Counted from the first letter of the stretch, positions 45,330 through 57,722 are shown. The stretch: DNA of 64,000 nt from Mercurialis annua (GCF_937616625.2 NC_065572.1:70058653-70122652), one strand, 5' to 3'. Notes: generated by a model from the sequence alone, not told the origin. Program-made: numbers and translations.

Positions 45330-47364
45330 ATGGATGTTATCAGCACATTTCTCAACTTAGTAGTCCCTCCTTTTACCTTCTTCTCTCTCTGTTTTCTCTT
45401 GCCACCTTACTTCTTTTACAAGGCATTTTCCTACGTTTTTAACACTATTTTCATTGAAGATGTTTCTGGCAAGGTTGTTCTTATTACCGGTGCTTCTTCC
45501 GGCATCGGAGAGGTACATAATTATTATGAAAATAATCTTTAGCTAGCTTTACATTTATGAGTAGGTCGTTAATACTAATTTAATAATTTAAACTATGTCA
45601 CTCAAATAATAGAAATTTCTAATATTTAAGGTTTAGACTATATTTGTATAATAGCAAAATGAATTTATCTAAAAACAATGTTAGCGTGTTTGCTAAAATT
45701 TAACCAGTTTGTTCCATCATTCATTCGATTCTTTAACTGTATACAACGCCGACTCTATTTGATCTTTGGCCTAATTTGGCATAGTATTGTACGTCCGTGT
45801 ATATAAAATTTATCTAGACCAAATGGGCACAATCTTGATATATTTGATAAACTAAGTTAAATTTGTGGGTAGATTAAATCTTTTTTTCGCATTATATAAT
45901 TTTTCGTAATGGTAATGCATTCATATGTTGTTGTTATTTGACAATAAGCTTAAAAACCCAAACTAATACACGAATTAATGAAATTTCAGGTGGAAAGAAT
46001 TTTTAATTTTAAAATAAAATTGCCAGTAAATTTGAATTTAATTTGATTTGATTTGATTTATGAAGAGTTGATTAAACACAATAAGTGGTTATATATGTTG
46101 CAGCATTTGGCTTACGAGTATGCAAAGAGAGGAGCCTGCTTAGCACTCGTAGCCCGACGAGAAAACCGACTGAGCGATGTTGCTTTTAGAGCAGAAGAGT
46201 TCGGATCTCCTAATGTTCTTACGATTCTTGCAGATGTTCAAAAGGTCGAAGATTGTCGACGACTTGTTGAGGAAACTGTTGGTCATTTTGGGAGATGTAA
46301 GTCTGGCATTTTGAGAAGAGATCAATTTTTCTTTTTTGATTTATTGTTACTTGGTCACAAATGCATAGTAATGATGTTTTATGCTTGTGTTGTGATGCAG
46401 TGGATCATCTTGTTAATAATGCTGGTATAGCTTCAGTTGCCATGTTTGATGAATTAACCGATATTACCAGATCTAGGACTATAATTGTAAGTCTAGATTT
46501 AGCTTCAGGTTCAGATCATAATCATGCTTCTGTTTTTTTTTTCACAGACGGATTGAAATGATTAAATGTGTTGCTATTAATGATTTCCTGCATACAGGAC
46601 ACTAACTTCTGGGGTTCAGCTTATACGACCCGTTATGCAATTCCATATCTCCGAGAGACCGGAGGCAAGATCGTCGTTCTTGCGTCGTCTGCTTCTTGGG
46701 TGACATTACCACGAATGAGCATCTACAATGTAATATGTTTTACCTCAAATTTGTACTTTCAATCTTATGATTCGCAACCACCTAAATAAATTGAACCAAT
46801 TGATAAATGTTTAGGCAAGCAAAGCAGCTCTGGTGAGCTTTTTCGAGACATTGAGGATTGAATTAGGCTCCGATGTTCACGTGTTAATTGTGACACCTTC
46901 CTTTGTAGAATCTGAATTGACGCAAGGCAAATTCCTTACAGCTGAAGGAAAAATGAATCTTGATCAAGAAATGAGGGATGTAAGACATTCCGATCAGCAC
47001 TCTTTCCTGTTAAATTTGCATAAATTTAATATCATATCTGAATTTTAATATATATATTTTGTATGTTGAGAAGGTTGAAGTGAGTGTTATCCCCATTCCG
47101 AAAGTAACCGATTGTGCAAGATCCATAGTAAACAGTGCTCGTCGGGGAGACAAGTACCTAACAGAGCCGAAATGGTTCAGGATGACATGGATATGGAAGG
47201 TGTTTTGCCCTGATGCGCTTGAATGGAGTTACAGATGGTTTTATCTACCTGGACAAGATGAACCAGCCACAGAAGCACCTAGCAAGAAAGTTCTTGACAT
47301 GACTGGAGCCAAAAATATTCTCTACCCCGAATCCATCCTAACACCCGAGCACAAAACTGATTGA
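45330..47364 (+). CDS. HSD1-like: 11-beta-hydroxysteroid dehydrogenase-like SDR (steroleosin type)
   Basis: Steroleosins are NADP(H)-dependent short-chain dehydrogenases anchored in oil bodies and acting on sterols or brassinosteroid-like substrates. Six exons with consistent phases are 45330-45512, 46104-46296, 46401-46486, 46598-46729, 46815-46979 and 47074-47364, giving 349 residues, a size usual for the family. The N-terminal 35 residues form a hydrophobic anchor with prolines at PPFTFF and LLPPYFF, as in the oil-body anchor with its proline knob. The cofactor motif TGASSGIG is followed in the next exons by NNAG, a serine in LASSASW, and the catalytic Tyr and Lys in YNASKAAL, the active-site pair spanning an intron. 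The sixth exon can start after either of two AGs three bases apart (47070 or 47073). ABRE and RY motifs lie upstream. It is the first of a tandem pair and no disruption was seen. Confidence 0.92.
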
Positions 47365-48613
47365 AATCGGAGACTGTCGAATCTCGTTTTTCCTTTATAA
47401 ATCTCATATAATGTTTATGTTGTGGATTCAAGATATTACTTGGTTTGTTTGTACAAATTGAAGGCTTTCTCTTCTAAGGCCTTCAGCTGTTTAGGAATCA
47501 TTTGAAAAGTTGTTTCCTGTCTCTGTGCTAGGGAAAGTCGCTCTCTAGCTGACCTGTCATATAATTAAATTTGTATTCCACCTTAAAGCTGATCTGGCAA
47601 CAATAGGCAAAAAAATTAATACTAGGTGAGGTTTTATATCTTGGGACTACAGTGGTTATGGCATATGGCCTCGGCCAGGTTGGGAGTATAGATAGTGGAT
47701 GAGATGTGTGCGGTCCATGATTAATTAGTCAATTATTAGGGATTTGATTAGTGGTGCATTTAATAGAATTATATTTCTCCCAGGAAATAGAAAATAAGAA
47801 TCTCAATATGATTTTACTTGTAAAAAAATTACTAATATAACTGGTATAATTAATTATTTTAAATATACTATTAGAATAAATTTAATTTAAAAATTCGAAA
47901 TTAATTAAGAGACCAGAATGAACTTTTTTTTATCATATCATAATTTATTAATATATAGAATTTTTTTTTTAAAAAAAAATGAACAGAGGCAGTCCAATTT
48001 TCAAATGTTCTACATTTAATGTTACCACTTCAAATGGCACAACAATATGTATGAATTGAGAGTTTTTAAAATTTATAAATTTTATTAATTTACAAGTTTT
48101 AAATTTATAAAGTACAACATTAACAAAACTTACTGTTTGGAACATATACTTTACAAGAATACTAATAAAATAATTAAATTTTAAAATAATCTATCATTTA
48201 GCGAAAAAAATATATAGAAAGATCAGAATCTTCGCAATTTATAAATGCTTATGATATTTTCTATTATCAAAAGATAAAATCAGATAAAAAAAATTTGGAT
48301 TGCTCAAAATTGATGAATTTGGTTCATCTAGAATCCAGAAACCGTGCATTAGTTTTTGTGGGACAGGTTTCCATTTAAAGTTGTAGTTGACATTTTCTCC
48401 TGATAAAGATAATAACCATTTTTCTCCATCTTTGCTCAGATTGCAGTCTAATAATTAATTGCATTTTGGTCTCAAGATATAATTGCATACATGACTTCCT
48501 TCAAAGAATACATATAAAGAAATTCATTAACTATGCTCAATTGTCCCCTTCAGGCATTTGCGTCTTTGTTTTAAGCTGGTAGGCACCTCCTCCTGAAATT
48601 CACTACCAAAATC
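47365..48613. other. Intergenic DNA between the two SDR genes
   Basis: About 1.2 kb with no supported gene or bounded element. It includes the 3' UTR of the first SDR gene and the promoter of the second; no clear motif was found in the latter. Confidence 0.5.
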
Positions 48614-51600
48614 ATGGACTCCATTCACATGTTTATGAACATTGTACTTCCTCCTGTAAACATCCTCGTATTGCTTTGTTTCTTACCACTTTATCTTGTC
48701 TTCAAGATTCTTTATTACATTAAAAGACTCTTATTCATCGAAAACGTTGCCGGAAAATCCGTACTTATCACCGGAGCAGCCTCAGGAATCGGCGAGGTAA
48801 GATCTATAGCTCTACTACATGATTAATATATATGTATAAACAAAATAATATTTTTCTTATCGGACTGCCTTGTATATAAAGCAACTGGCTTATGAGTATG
48901 CAAGACGAGGAGCTTGTTTGGTTCTGGTTGACATAAAAGAAGATTGTCTTAAACCAGTTGCTGACATGGCTAGACAACTCGGCTCTCCGGATGTTGTACC
49001 AATCGGTGCAGATGTTTCGAATATTGAAGATTCTCAGAGATTTGTGGAAGCTGCAGTGAACCATTTTGGTACATGTATGTGTCTTTAAATCCAATTGTTT
49101 CTTTAATTTTACAATCAGTTCATGACATTGTGAACTGTTTGTTCGAAATTGTGTATATGTTGGAAAAGTGGATCATCTGGTAAACAATGCTGGAATTGGA
49201 ACACCAAGCACCAATAATGCCGATGACATCTTCCAATCCCGTCACAGACTAATGGTATTTAAATTAATTATGTTTTTTGTTTTGGATAAATTACACTAGC
49301 CGTATATGAACCCTTACTAATCTTCTATTTTAGTAGGGAAAAGGGTCACTTATGTCCCTAATATTTGTCTATAGGATCATGTGAGCCCCTAATATTCGAA
49401 AAGGTTCAAACATGCCCTTAATGTCTTAAAAAGTGTACAACCACGCTCTAACTTTGACTCATAAATGAGACGTTAGGGGGCTGGTTGTCGAAATCGGAGG
49501 GTCTGTTTGTTCATTTTGTAAGACGTTAGGGGCATATTTGAACCTTTCCAGACATTGAGCTTACTTGATCCTCGAGGAAAATCTTAAGGGCATAGATGAC
49601 CCTTTTCCCATTTTAGTATATGGATTTTTATATTTTTTTAAATTAGTGCTACAACTTTTTAGAAGTGTATCAAATTAGTATTTTAGCCATATTCCTATAA
49701 CTAATCTACTAAGAAAGCCAAAAACAATTCAATAATTTGATATTTTAATTTTATATATATTTGTTTATCATTGCGCACGTAATTGTTTTTTTTACTAGTA
49801 TAACATTAATTTAAGTAATTATTTGATATATTTTTAAATAATTGAAACACCAATATAAAAGAAAATAGGAAAATTTTAGTCACCGTTGAAATAAGTTTCC
49901 TTTTTATACTATTGGAGTCATATTATTGTTAATCAAGCTTTTACTGTAAGATATATATTTGGCTCACTTAAACTCCAACTCAAGGCTTTACAGTCTATGC
50001 AGTATAGATTATACTATTTTTTAAATGAATATTTTATAAATTTAGAATTTTGGATTTTTGTAAGTGTTTTTAAAAAAATTAAACAAAATGTCTAAATGTA
50101 AGATTCGATAAATTTCCGTGCAATATAGCTTACCGAGTGCAAATGACATGATTGATAAATGTGCAGAATGTGAACTTTTGGGGTACAGTTTATAGCACTC
50201 ATTTTGCCATCCCACATCTGATAAAGAGTAAGGGCAAGATCATGGTCACTGCTTCAACTTTAGGATGGTACCCTACTCCGAGAACGACTTACTATGGCGT
50301 AAGACATTAATTAATATATAATATCCTTATGTTGATTAATTAATTTCCAATAATTTGGTTGATTTATAATACTGGTATTCTGATTTCTCCTCGTAGGCTA
50401 GCAAAGCAGCTGTGATAAATTACTACGAGTCATTGAGAAGTGAATTTGGCAGGGACATTAGCATAACAATTGTAACTCCGGGACTTATAAAGTCGGACAT
50501 GTCCGATAGCCTTGAGAAAGAAAAAAAGGTACGGTCATAATATAGTCTTGTTTATTTTCTTAAAGATTAATTCCATAAAAAAATCACGACCTTTACGCGA
50601 AGTTTCATTTTAATCACGACTTTCAAAAATTGTCATATAAAACCACGACTTTTCTATTTTTTTTTCAAATCTATCACCAAATTATTTTCCGAGGTATTTT
50701 TTCTGGCTTGGCCACCGGAATCCGACGGATTTGAAAAAAATGAAAGATTAAAATACACCGGAAAATATGGACGTGATAAATTTGAGAAAAAAAATGAAAA
50801 GTCATGGTTTTATAAGGCAATTTCTGAAAGTCGTGATTAAAATGCAATTTTGTGTAAAGGTCGTGATTTTTCAATGGAACCAACCCTTTTCTTAATCATC
50901 CAAAAATATCACATTTTCCAACTTTTTGAGATAATATATCACATGTTTAAAATTGTCAATTTTACTCCTATTTCCTATTTTTAGTTTTAATTATATATAT
51001 TTTTTTAAAATTAGATTTTTTCTGTTCGAAAAAATTTCAAATTTGTCATTCATATTTGACATGTGGACTAAATAATCTCTTAGTGTTCTAAAAAGGTATG
51101 AAAAAACCATACGAATTTAGAATCTACATTTCATATTTCAAATTTCAAATTTCTTTTTTTGAATAAAACAAATTAAATTTAAAATGTAATATTTAAGTAA
51201 GAATTATAAATTTAATTCTAATTTTAATTTTTTTTAAAATAGAGTTTAAATAAACAAAGAGAATTTGTATTTTCATGTTTAAAAAATTGAAGGACATATT
51301 TGCACTCATTTTTTTATTAGGACATATTTGCACTCATCTGAAAAAATAGGTACAATTGAAAATAGAAATCGGAAATTGGAGTAAAATTAACAATTTTAAA
51401 AGTTTTTAGATGTAATTTAAAAGAGTCGAAAAATTGGATATTTTTGAATGATATCCTTCTTATTTATATGCATTAAAAAAGTTTAAGAATATGAAATGGA
51501 AAGTAATGTCATTTGATAAATTTGAAAAAGGTGAATTTGGTTATTCCGGTGGAGTCGAAAGAAAGATGCGCAAAGGCGATGGTGAATAGTGTTTGCCGTG

Positions 51601-51734
51601 GAGATAAGTATTTGGTTGAGCCATCATGGTTAAGAGTTCTATTTCCCTGGAAGGCTTTTTACCCTGAAGTAACAGAATTTGTTAATCACTGCATTGTATC
51701 AACAAGACATGGCGCGACTTCAAAGAGGAGCTAA
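48614..51734 (+). CDS. 11-beta-hydroxysteroid dehydrogenase-like SDR, tandem paralogue
   Basis: Six exons are 48614-48796, 48882-49074, 49169-49254, 50167-50298, 50397-50528 and 51531-51734, giving 309 residues. Exons 1 to 4 have the same lengths and phases as in the gene at 45330, which shows a tandem duplication. The motifs are kept: anchor with LPPVNILVLLCFLPLYL, TGAASGIG, NNAG, TASTLGW, and YGASKAAV with the catalytic Tyr and Lys. Exon 5 is 33 bp shorter and the C-terminus about 29 residues shorter than in the first gene. The TGAASGIG and LVDIKED cofactor-side residues differ from TGASSGIG and LVARREN; an acidic residue there can favour NAD over NADP, so cofactor use may have shifted. Introns 3 and 5 are swollen by MITEs at 49336-49609 and 50564-50886. 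It appears intact but may be less conserved in function. Confidence 0.88.
49336..49609. mobile_element. 274-bp MULE-type MITE, copy B, in SDR intron 3
   Basis: The ends GGGAAAAGGGTCACTTATG and, in reverse, GGGAAAAGGGTCATCTATG are nearly identical inverted repeats. An exact 9-bp duplication ATTTTAGTA flanks it (49327-49335 and 49610-49618). It has the same length as copy A at 13484-13757. Confidence 0.92.
50564..50886. mobile_element. MULE-type MITE (323 bp), in SDR intron 5
   Basis: The ends AGATTAATTCC and, in reverse, GGGTTGGTTCC lead into long inverted repeats sharing AAAAATCACGACCTTTAC and TTTTAATCACGACTTTCA. An exact 9-bp duplication TTTTCTTAA flanks it (50555-50563 and 50887-50895). 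Confidence 0.9.
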
Positions 51735-51914
51735 GTGAAGGATTTTTTTGTTCATTGTAGGTTCGTGTTTATCTTAACGTTTTCTTTGTCTATTTTTGCA
51801 TGTTACGAGTAATGAATATTATATCATTAGGACAACAATGTTGAACAATTTGAATCATTTAGCAAACAATAACATATATCTTATAGAACCGTTATCGATG
51901 GCTTGTGGAATGTT

Positions 51915-52241
51915 TTAAGTCATGCTGATTAGATCATAGACACTTGTTGCTCGCCACACATTGCCATAATGCTCGTGAAGTCTGAGAATCCAAGCTCTAT
52001 AATCGGCAGCAGAGAGAGGCCAATTTTTGAAGGTTTCGCCAGTCCAAATGGGGGCATGATGAATTTCTGCGAAATGAGGGGGAGCGTGATTTGAAAAAGG
52101 GACAGTTAGTCGCACAATTCACAATAGGTAGCGATCATCTTCAAACTCAGTTATTACCTTAAATGTTGCTGACGTTTCTGCAGATCGGCATGCTTTAATC
52201 TAGTCACTAATAACTTCGATGGCGGTTTCTACTTGAGACAT
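51915..52241 (-). pseudogene. Plant mobile domain-like fragment with stop codons
   Basis: On the minus strand an ATG at 52241 begins MSQVETAIEVISD, then a stop, then a frame with AETSATFK and, after another stop, APIWTGETFKNWPLSAADYR and WILRLHEHYGNVWRATSVYD. The NWP and W...L...YG..W...G/S-V/I-Y/F-D pattern resembles the plant mobile domain (PMD/MAIN family), found in host genes and in some transposons. At least two stops interrupt the frame and only the N-terminal part is present. The family call is by resemblance. Confidence 0.45.
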
Positions 52242-52844
52242 GTTGTAGACCTAAGGAACAAAAAAAGTTAAAATCGCCCGGTACCAAAGATGAAGATAAG
52301 GTGATTCGAATATGAGTAACGTACCTGTAGAAAATCGACATTAAGAGAGGTTTAAGGAGAGAATTTTGGAAATAAAAACATAAAAATAAGTATTTAGACT
52401 TGGAAAGTGACAGTTGGGATGAAATTCAAGAGTCGGTTAATTGATCACATTTTATTCATGAAATGGGTTGGAATAAAACATGTCGAGAAGGCCAAAGAAT
52501 AAAAGAGAAAGGTCCAATTTGATTCCAAGCTGAAAATAACAAGCTCAAAACTTACTCTTTAGACTTATTAAGGGCATTGTTTGCACCAGCCTAGAACAAG
52601 GCTGGTGGACTTACGCATGAAGAAACATAGAAGATAGAAAGAGTTTAATAGACTCGATTGGAAATTTCAGCCCAAAAAGAAGCCATGTTTATCTGTAGTT
52701 TTTATTTATTTATTTTTAAATAATAGATTGAATATCATCAGTATTAGTACGTTTTTTAAAGTTTGATTTCTATAAATAGCTAGACTTATTGTTTTATTTT
52801 GAATCAACACATTATTAATCAAAATAAAGCTCATGTTTTTTATC
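52242..52844. other. Intergenic DNA, no supported feature
   Basis: No open frame, RNA gene or bounded repeat could be supported. Confidence 0.5.
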
Positions 52845-52854
52845 CTAAATCTTC

Positions 52855-53683
52855 GGCGAATAATCACCCATGGCCCCTGATTTTAAGGGTACGGGCGTTA
52901 AACCCCCTGATGTTTAAAAACGGGCGCTAAACCCCTGATCTTTGTGGTTGCGCTCATAAAACCGCCTAAGCTCCAAATATGACAAAAATACCTCTGTCGC
53001 CGTTTTTTTCAGTCAATTGTCAGTCTTAAAAAAAATCTGCACAGACATATCATCTGACACGTCATAAATATATCTTAAAAATTTCAAACACCCAAAATAC
53101 CCTTACTTTAATTTAGAAAAAAGACAAAAAAAAAAACAAATCAATCCAATCTAATCTAACTATTTGATTAACCACAATAACCAACCCGACCAGCACCCCC
53201 GCCCAACCACCGCTGCCGGCAAATTTTTTCATTCATCTTCTCCGAGTGGAAGATGAGCGGAAAAATTTTCCGGTCATCCCTAATCAAGGATCTGTTCTCG
53301 AATGACCGGAAAAATTTTCCGGTCATCTTTCACTTGGAGAAGATGACTGGAAAATTTTCCGGCGTTGAGGTGGCGGAGGTGGTTGGGTTGGGGTGGTTTG
53401 GGTTAGAATGGGTGGTTGGATTTTGGGTCGAGTTTTTTTTAATCAGATATTATATTTAGGGGTGTTTTGGGTATTTTTATTTTTTTGTCTTTTGATGACG
53501 TGTCAACTGACACATGATGTAAGTCAATTTTTATTTTTATTTTTGTTTTAAAGACAGCCGCCAAATAAAAGACAGCGCAAAAGGTATTTTTGTCTAAAAG
53601 GGCTATGGTGAGCGCCGCCACAAATATCAGGATGTTTAGCGCCCGTATCCCTAAAGTTGAGGGGCCATGGGTGATTATTAGCC
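52855..53683. mobile_element. MULE-type foldback element (829 bp), copy 2
   Basis: The left end GGCGAATAATCACCCATGG mirrors the right end, which in reverse reads GGCTAATAATCACCCATGG. An exact 9-bp duplication TAAATCTTC flanks it (52846-52854 and 53684-53692). It shares with 1607-2551 the end blocks (GGGCGCTAAACC) and the palindromic interior with CCGGAAAAATTTTCCGG and GATGACCGG words. It is shorter in the centre and more diverged. Confidence 0.88.
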
Positions 53684-53692
53684 TAAATCTTC

Positions 53693-54399
53693 GAATTAAA
53701 TCTTAATTTAAGAGTATAATTAACATTAATCTCGTCTGAATTTTAGAATTTTCAGATTAATACTCATAATTATTAGATTAGTGGGTACGTAATTCGAATT
53801 CTTGTCACGTCGTCTTGAGTTGCATGCACCGGTTTTAAAACATCGGTATCATGAATAATTATACAATGCAACGGATGCACCACGTCATTCATGCAACAAA
53901 CCAATGAGGTGTTGCTATGTGTAAATGTTTAATGATAAAAAAAATAAGTAATAAATAAAGAATTCTTATCGTAAATAATTATTAGTTTGTTATAAAAATG
54001 ACGTGGCACATTTGTTGTGTGAGTATTAGAAGCTACCCATTTATAAATTAAAGATAAGCGTGAACTTATTTCCACGTGAACACATATTAAAAAAATCAAT
54101 CTTAACAAATTATTGACAATCATTAATGATCGGAGTAATATCATATTAGAAGAACTCAAAGTATGCAAAATTTGAAGGCTAATAGTGATTATTAATACAT
54201 GTTTACTCAAATCTTAAAATCGTTTGTGAGTAACCAATTGAAAAAAAAAACACATAATGACATCAACAATTTATGGTTCCACCAGTGAATGACACGATTA
54301 ATTATGAATATAATAAATCAAATTCACAATTCTTCCACCTTACTCCAATCTTCCTCTTCTAATACGCCAGCAGCAGAAAACCCAGACATGAATTTAAAA
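53693..54399. other. AT-rich intergenic DNA
   Basis: This lies downstream of the small split gene on the minus strand. No feature could be supported. Confidence 0.45.
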
Positions 54400-54580
54400 T
54401 CAGACAAAGCATTTAGTTTTGTCTTTAGACTTAGAAGACGGGTTCATATGGCACTCATTGCACCTTGGCTTAGCACACTTTCCGGTGAACTTGGAATGGT
54501 TAGTGGGTCTTGGCCGGACCTTGATGAATATTCCGGCTGTCGGTGCTGACTCGAGGCGGTTGATGAATGTTGCATGAGGG

Positions 54581-54922
54581 TGTTAGATTTTTAGGAGGAC
54601 TGAATTGAAAGAAACTTTTATTGTTTGTACTAAATTGTAATTAGTACATACACTAAATACACTCTTGCACAATAAACCACTCACGTACACACACTCCACT
54701 AATTGACTTCTTTCACTCTTATTCTCACATACATACATACAAATGATATGCCATCCCCTATGCCATCCCCTATTTATAGCTACTTAGGTCGGTGGTTTAT
54801 TTTTCTAGATTTTTCCTAATCTAGCCTTCTAATTTCTAGACATTTCTTTATATTTTTATGGTGATTTCTAGATATGCAAAGTACTAGAATAGTGGAGAAG
54901 AGCATGTCGGTGACTTTTAACA
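54581..54922 (-). repeat. 3' LTR of copia element 2 (342 bp)
   Basis: This matches 57723-58052, apart from a 12-bp duplication near 54760. It starts TG and ends CA. Confidence 0.95.
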
Positions 54923-54929
54923 CTCCCCC

Positions 54930-56429
54930 TCAACGACTGCTCTTTTGAAACGCTTTTCTGCTTATCACGCCAAGTCGTTTTTTGAAGTCTTCAAACTTTG
55001 CACAGTTAAGTCCTTTGGTGAATATATCGGCAACTTGATCCTCGGTCTTTACGTATTCTAACTTTAACTCTTCGCGCAAGACCTTTTTCCGAACATAGTG
55101 GTAATGGACCTCCACGTGTTTAGTTCTTGCGTGGAACACTGGATTTTCAGTTAAACAAATAGCCGACTGATTATCGCAATATAATCGTACCGAATAATCA
55201 GTTGGTTGATGAAGATCCTTCATAAGTTGCAATAGCCATGCACATTCTTGAGTTGCCATTGCCGCTGCTCTATACTCTGCTTCCGTACTTGATAATGAAA
55301 CTGTAGGTTGTCTCTTGCTGCACCAAGAGATGGGTCCTGTTCCCATGTTAAACACATAACCTGTAGTGGAGCGCCTCGTATCGTGATCACCAGCGTAATC
55401 AGCATCACAATAGCCGTTAATCTCAATCTTTCCTTCTTGTTTGTATAGTATACCATGATTCATCGTACCTTGAAGGTATCGTAAAATTCGTCGAACAGCT
55501 TCCAAATGAGGCTTCTTAGGATTTTGCATAAATCGACTCACCATGCCTACTGCATATGATATATCAGGCCTCGTGAGAGTGAGATAGATTAAGCTCCCAA
55601 CTAATTGTCTGTGCATGGTAGCGTCGTCCAAGTTCTTCCCTTTAAAAGAGCATAACTTTGAATGCACCTCAACTGGTGTTGTAATAGGCTTGCACTCGAG
55701 CATTCCATACTTATCTAGTAGATCCTTTGTGTACTTATGTTGACATAGGAACAGTCCATTCTCCGTACGTTCGACTTCAAGACCAAGAAAATGGTTTAAC
55801 TCTCCCAAGGCTTTCATTTGGAAACGTACCGATAAGTTGGCTTTCACCTGATCTATTGCAGCAACATCATCTCCCGTGATGATGAGATCATCTACATAGA
55901 CCAATACTATTGCCATCTTTTCATCTTGAACTCTCACGAACAAGCTAGAATCTGCTGGTGCCATCATATAACCATTTTGGATCAGGAACTCTGCTATTTT
56001 TCCATACCAAGCTCTGGGCACTTGCTTTAATCCATAAAGTGCCTTCTTTAGTTTGCACACATAATTTTGATGGGTCTTGCTTTCAAATCCTTGAGGCTGC
56101 TCCATATATATCTCCCGATCGAGCTCTCCATGTAAGAAGGCGTTCTTTACATCCATTTGCCAGAGCTTCCAATCCTTGCAAGCAGCTAAGGCTAGCAACA
56201 CACGAACTGTTGTAATCTTTGCTACTGGACTGAATGTCTCGTCATAGTCAAAACCATACTTTTGTGAGAATCCTCGAGCAACTAACCGAGCTTTGTGCCT
56301 CTCAACTGATCCATCGGGACGCCTTTTTACTTTGTAAATCCATTTGCACGAAATCGGCCTCACATCTTTGGGTTTTGGCACCAAATCCCAAGTCTCGTTT
56401 TTATTTAAGGCTTCTATTTCTTCTTTCAT
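54930..56429 (-). pseudogene. copia reverse transcriptase and RNase H
   Basis: This is a 499-residue frame. Reverse transcriptase features are [20 protein letters not shown], then [13 protein letters not shown], the catalytic YVDDLIITG, and [20 protein letters not shown]. RNase H follows with the active-site Asp in [10 protein letters not shown], the Glu in SSTEAEYRA, the YCDNQSA Asp and a final [11 protein letters not shown]. The domain set looks intact. A one-base frame change near 56463 separates it from the gag frame: the codons before the ATG in this frame read NSSEEWRQA, the usual sequence before the RT start. Without protease and integrase it could move only with help from other copies. 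Confidence 0.92.
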
Positions 56430-57580
56430 AGCTTGTCTCCATTCTTCACTAGAATTGCTTCATCAAATGTTGTAGGCTCCTTTGTATTCTCATTTCTTTT
56501 AAATTGGTGCTCATCTTTCACTGGATTTTCTTCTTGAATCTCTTCACTATAATTGATTAGATGATCACTCATTGTTGTAAATGCCTCTTCTTCCAGAGAC
56601 TCGTTCTCCTTTCGGTCTGTGGATAATTCCTCGATGACACATGATGCTTGAAAATCCCATTCTTCTTCAGTTTCCACCTGTGGGTGTGTGGATGCCACGT
56701 TTCCTTCGATTTTCCTATACCAACAATCGCGAGCATAATGACCCCGTTTGCCACAAACGAAGCATTGATTATTTTTACGTCGACTTGTATCCTCTCGTCG
56801 ATCATTGTTGGTTTCTCGTTGAGCTCCCCCTTGTTGCCAGCTCCTTCTTTCTTGTTGTCTACGCCAATTTTCTTGCATTGGCGTTCTTCCTCCGTTGTTG
56901 GATCTCACCCTTTGTGGATCCTTACCATTTTTACTACTGAAGAGGGCTCTCTCCTCTTCTTTGATTGAGGTTTTAGACATTTGTTTGTCTAACTCCTCTT
57001 GATTTGCCAACACATTTTCTAACTCATTCAAAGTTGGTTCCTTTGACCATCCACGGGTTGCCGTCACAAGAGCATTAAACTCTGAACGTAGCCCGTGAGT
57101 GATTATTCTCCGCATTCGTGTTTCCGTAATTTTATTTTCTGGATCCAACTTTGAAATTTCTTGGCATAAAGTTTTAACTTTAGAGAAGTATTGACTCACT
57201 GTTAAATCTTTTTGTGACATCGATAACAACTCGTTCTCGAGTTGTTGGAGCTTGGCGTCATTTTTCCGAGTGTATACTCCAGCAAGAGTGTCCCACGCCT
57301 CTTTGGGCGTTTTCGCGTCCTTGACGTGTTGCAGCAGATCGTCCTCCACCGATATCGATAAAGCATATAGAGCTTTACCGGCCCTGACCTTCCACCTTTT
57401 AAGGTCATCTTGGCTTGTCGGGGGTGTCGTTTCACTCCCTCCGACGATCTCCCAGAGATCTTGACCGAGCAAATAAAATTGCATACGAGTACTCCAAGTG
57501 CTATAATTACTAGCATTAAGTTTTTCAAGGGTACTCACCGAAGTTGAAATATCCGCCATTGTTTTGATTATTTTCTCCAA
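56426..57580 (-). pseudogene. copia gag with zinc knuckle
   Basis: This is a 384-residue frame. It opens with a copia-type gag domain (STLEKLNASNYSTWSTRMQF, then WDTLAGVYTRKND and LENELLSMSQ) and has a CX2CX4HX4C zinc knuckle CFVCGKRGHYARDC at about residue 275. The acidic tail then passes directly into KEPTTFDEA, sequence that normally precedes reverse transcriptase. Protease and integrase, which should lie between, are absent, so gag and RT were fused in frame before the later one-base change. Confidence 0.9.
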
Positions 57581-57703
57581 TTAACCAAATCGCTTGATCC
57601 CTGATCCATACTCTGCACGGTCCCTGACTGCGTGCTAGCGGCGTCTCAACGTAACACGATCCCGAATCGCTTGCTCGACCTTTTCTCAAACGGGTCCCTA
57701 ATC

Positions 57704-57720
57704 GTCCCGCTCTGATACCA
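57704..57720 (-). other. Primer-binding site of copia element 2
   Basis: The minus strand reads TGGTATCAGAGCGGGAC, complementary to the 3' end of initiator-Met tRNA, two bases inside the 5' LTR. Confidence 0.85.
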
Positions 57721-57722
57721 CT

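Noticed and set aside
54289..54549. 86-residue plus-strand frame
   Set aside because: It lies opposite the 3' part of the split minus-strand gene, whose frame has a Cys-rich motif and matches across the insertion.
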